A stretch of DNA of 6,083 nt from positions 2,263,694 through 2,269,776 of the forward strand of contig CP070658.1 of NCBI GenBank assembly GCA_020355105.1. Reading direction: 5' to 3'. Below the pieces are notes generated by a model. That model had not been told where the DNA came from. It saw only the letters and a list, made by a program, of their open reading frames with translations, and ran no database searches. Positions 5,875-6,083 of the stretch are shown one piece after another. The first letter of the stretch is position 1. Each line of letters begins with the position of its first letter. The stretch comes from Candidatus Thorarchaeota archaeon. GTDB taxonomy: Archaea > Asgardarchaeota > Thorarchaeia > Thorarchaeales > Thorarchaeaceae. The position numbers and the translations under genes are program-made.

Positions 5875-5889
5875 CTTTCAAGTCTTCCC
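5875..5889 (-). promoter_or_regulatory. Putative promoter element of the aldolase gene
   Basis: The minus strand reads GGGAAGACTTGAAAG, nearly the same as GGGAAAGACTTAAC before the aldo/keto reductase. It would place the transcription start near 5853 and give a leader of about 30 nt. An AT-rich stretch further upstream (5951-5970) is an alternative TATA region, which would give a leader of about 100 nt. Confidence 0.35.
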
Positions 5890-5993
5890 AAGGGACAGTT
5901 TCTCCTCCCTGAGACACAAGAAGATCATCTATCGGCCTCGCACCGGCCTCTAATTGTATTGATAACTGCCTAGCCACCGGACTAGAGAAGAAG

Positions 5994-6083
5994 TGGACCG
6001 GGCGAGATTCGAACTCGCGACCTTTCGGACATCCGACCTATTGAATAACCCACTAGGTTTGCGAACCGAACGATCTACCAGGC
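5994..6083 (-). tRNA. tRNA-Ala (anticodon CGC), interrupted by an intron; first 14 nucleotides outside the window
   Basis: The minus strand begins at nucleotide G15 in the D-loop (CCTGGTA follows) and continues with D-stem 3' strand GATC (6075-6072). The anticodon stem TTCGG (6070-6066) pairs with CCGAA (6028-6024). After removing the 30-nt intron, the loop is TTCGCAT with anticodon CGC at 6063-6061, which reads the alanine codon GCG. The variable loop is AGGTC, and the T-arm is GCGAG-TTCGAAT-CTCGC (6018-6002). The acceptor 3' strand is CCGGTCC, then discriminator A at 5994. Position 70 is T, compatible with the G3-U70 identity pair of tRNA-Ala if base 3, outside the window, is G. CCA is not encoded (CTT follows), so it must be added enzymatically. 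The spliced length would be 74 nt. The tRNA call is firm; alanine identity rests on the anticodon and U70. Confidence 0.92.
6030..6059 (-). other. 30-nt archaeal tRNA intron at position 37/38 with a bulge-helix-bulge fold
   Basis: The pre-tRNA can fold into the canonical substrate of archaeal tRNA splicing endonuclease. The anticodon stem is continued by a 4-bp central helix, TTCG (6065-6062) with CGGA (6035-6032), including one T-G wobble. Bulges of 3 nt follow on each side: CAA (6061-6059) and TGT (6031-6029). An inner helix, ACCTA (6058-6054) with TAGGT (6040-6036), closes a 13-nt loop. Cutting after the second base of each bulge removes 6059-6030 and leaves a normal 7-nt anticodon loop. 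The intron is too short to encode a protein or an obvious guide RNA. Confidence 0.9.

Larger units (their letters stand above)
5827..5993. other. Non-coding gap between the tRNA-Ala and aldolase genes
   Basis: No convincing gene lies in these 167 bp. On the minus strand the tRNA is followed by a pyrimidine stretch CTTCTTCTCT (5992-5983 region), a possible weak terminator. There is a short direct repeat CGGCCTC at 5933-5939 and 5944-5950, and a small inverted repeat, AGGGA (5891-5895) with TCCCT (5906-5910). The aldolase promoter and ribosome-binding site fill the left end. Confidence 0.5.

Noticed and set aside
5933..5950. Direct repeat CGGCCTC as a possible CRISPR or regulatory array
   Set aside because: Only two 7-bp copies 11 bp apart; no further units and no spacers.
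5599..5973. 124-codon plus-strand open frame over the aldolase start and its leader
   Set aside because: Most of it is antisense to the conserved N-terminus of the aldolase, and the rest covers the leader. The composition is unlike a real protein and there is no family signal.
1..6083. A novel defence, mobile or biosynthetic system
   Set aside because: All genes but one belong to housekeeping or common redox families on separate transcription units. No transposase, integrase, nuclease, CRISPR repeat, toxin-antitoxin pair or cluster logic is visible.

Overview
The window looks archaeal. Four things point that way: a tRNA gene interrupted just after the anticodon by an intron with a textbook bulge-helix-bulge fold; a tRNA 3' end with no encoded CCA; an archaeal-type valyl-tRNA synthetase and an archaeal/FbaB-type class I aldolase; and a secreted protein held by one C-terminal membrane helix. 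The balanced base composition and this style of surface protein would fit an uncultured lineage such as the Asgard (Thorarchaeia-like) archaea. That placement is a low-confidence inference.

Layout. 1-304 (minus): N-terminal 101 codons of an aldo/keto reductase that runs off the left edge. Its predicted promoter carries a perfect 18-bp palindrome. 448-1311 (plus): a signal-peptide-bearing, C-terminally anchored surface protein of unknown function, divergent from the reductase. 1482-3950 (plus): a complete valyl-tRNA synthetase (valS). 3953-4396 and 4443-4877 (minus): two tandem OsmC-family proteins that are clearly duplicates of each other; the first converges on valS with only 2 bp between stop codons. 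4936-5826 (minus): class I fructose-1,6-bisphosphate aldolase. 5994-6083 (minus): most of a tRNA-Ala(CGC) gene with a 30-nt intron, cut by the right edge. No gap exceeds 170 bp.

Regulation. Upstream of most genes there is a short element of the form AA-R/C-N-CTTTT or GAAGACTT-A/G-A, at a distance suited to archaeal BRE/TATA promoters. The exact decamer AAGTCTTTTA occurs before both plus-strand genes, and related elements precede each OsmC gene. This suggests that most genes here are transcribed singly rather than as one operon.

Functionally the window is mostly housekeeping: translation (valS, tRNA-Ala), central carbon metabolism (aldolase), peroxide or redox defence (OsmC pair, reductase) and one envelope protein. 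I do not see a new multi-gene system, mobile element or CRISPR array. The best leads are the palindromic operator, the duplicated OsmC units, the recurrent promoter word and the tRNA intron.
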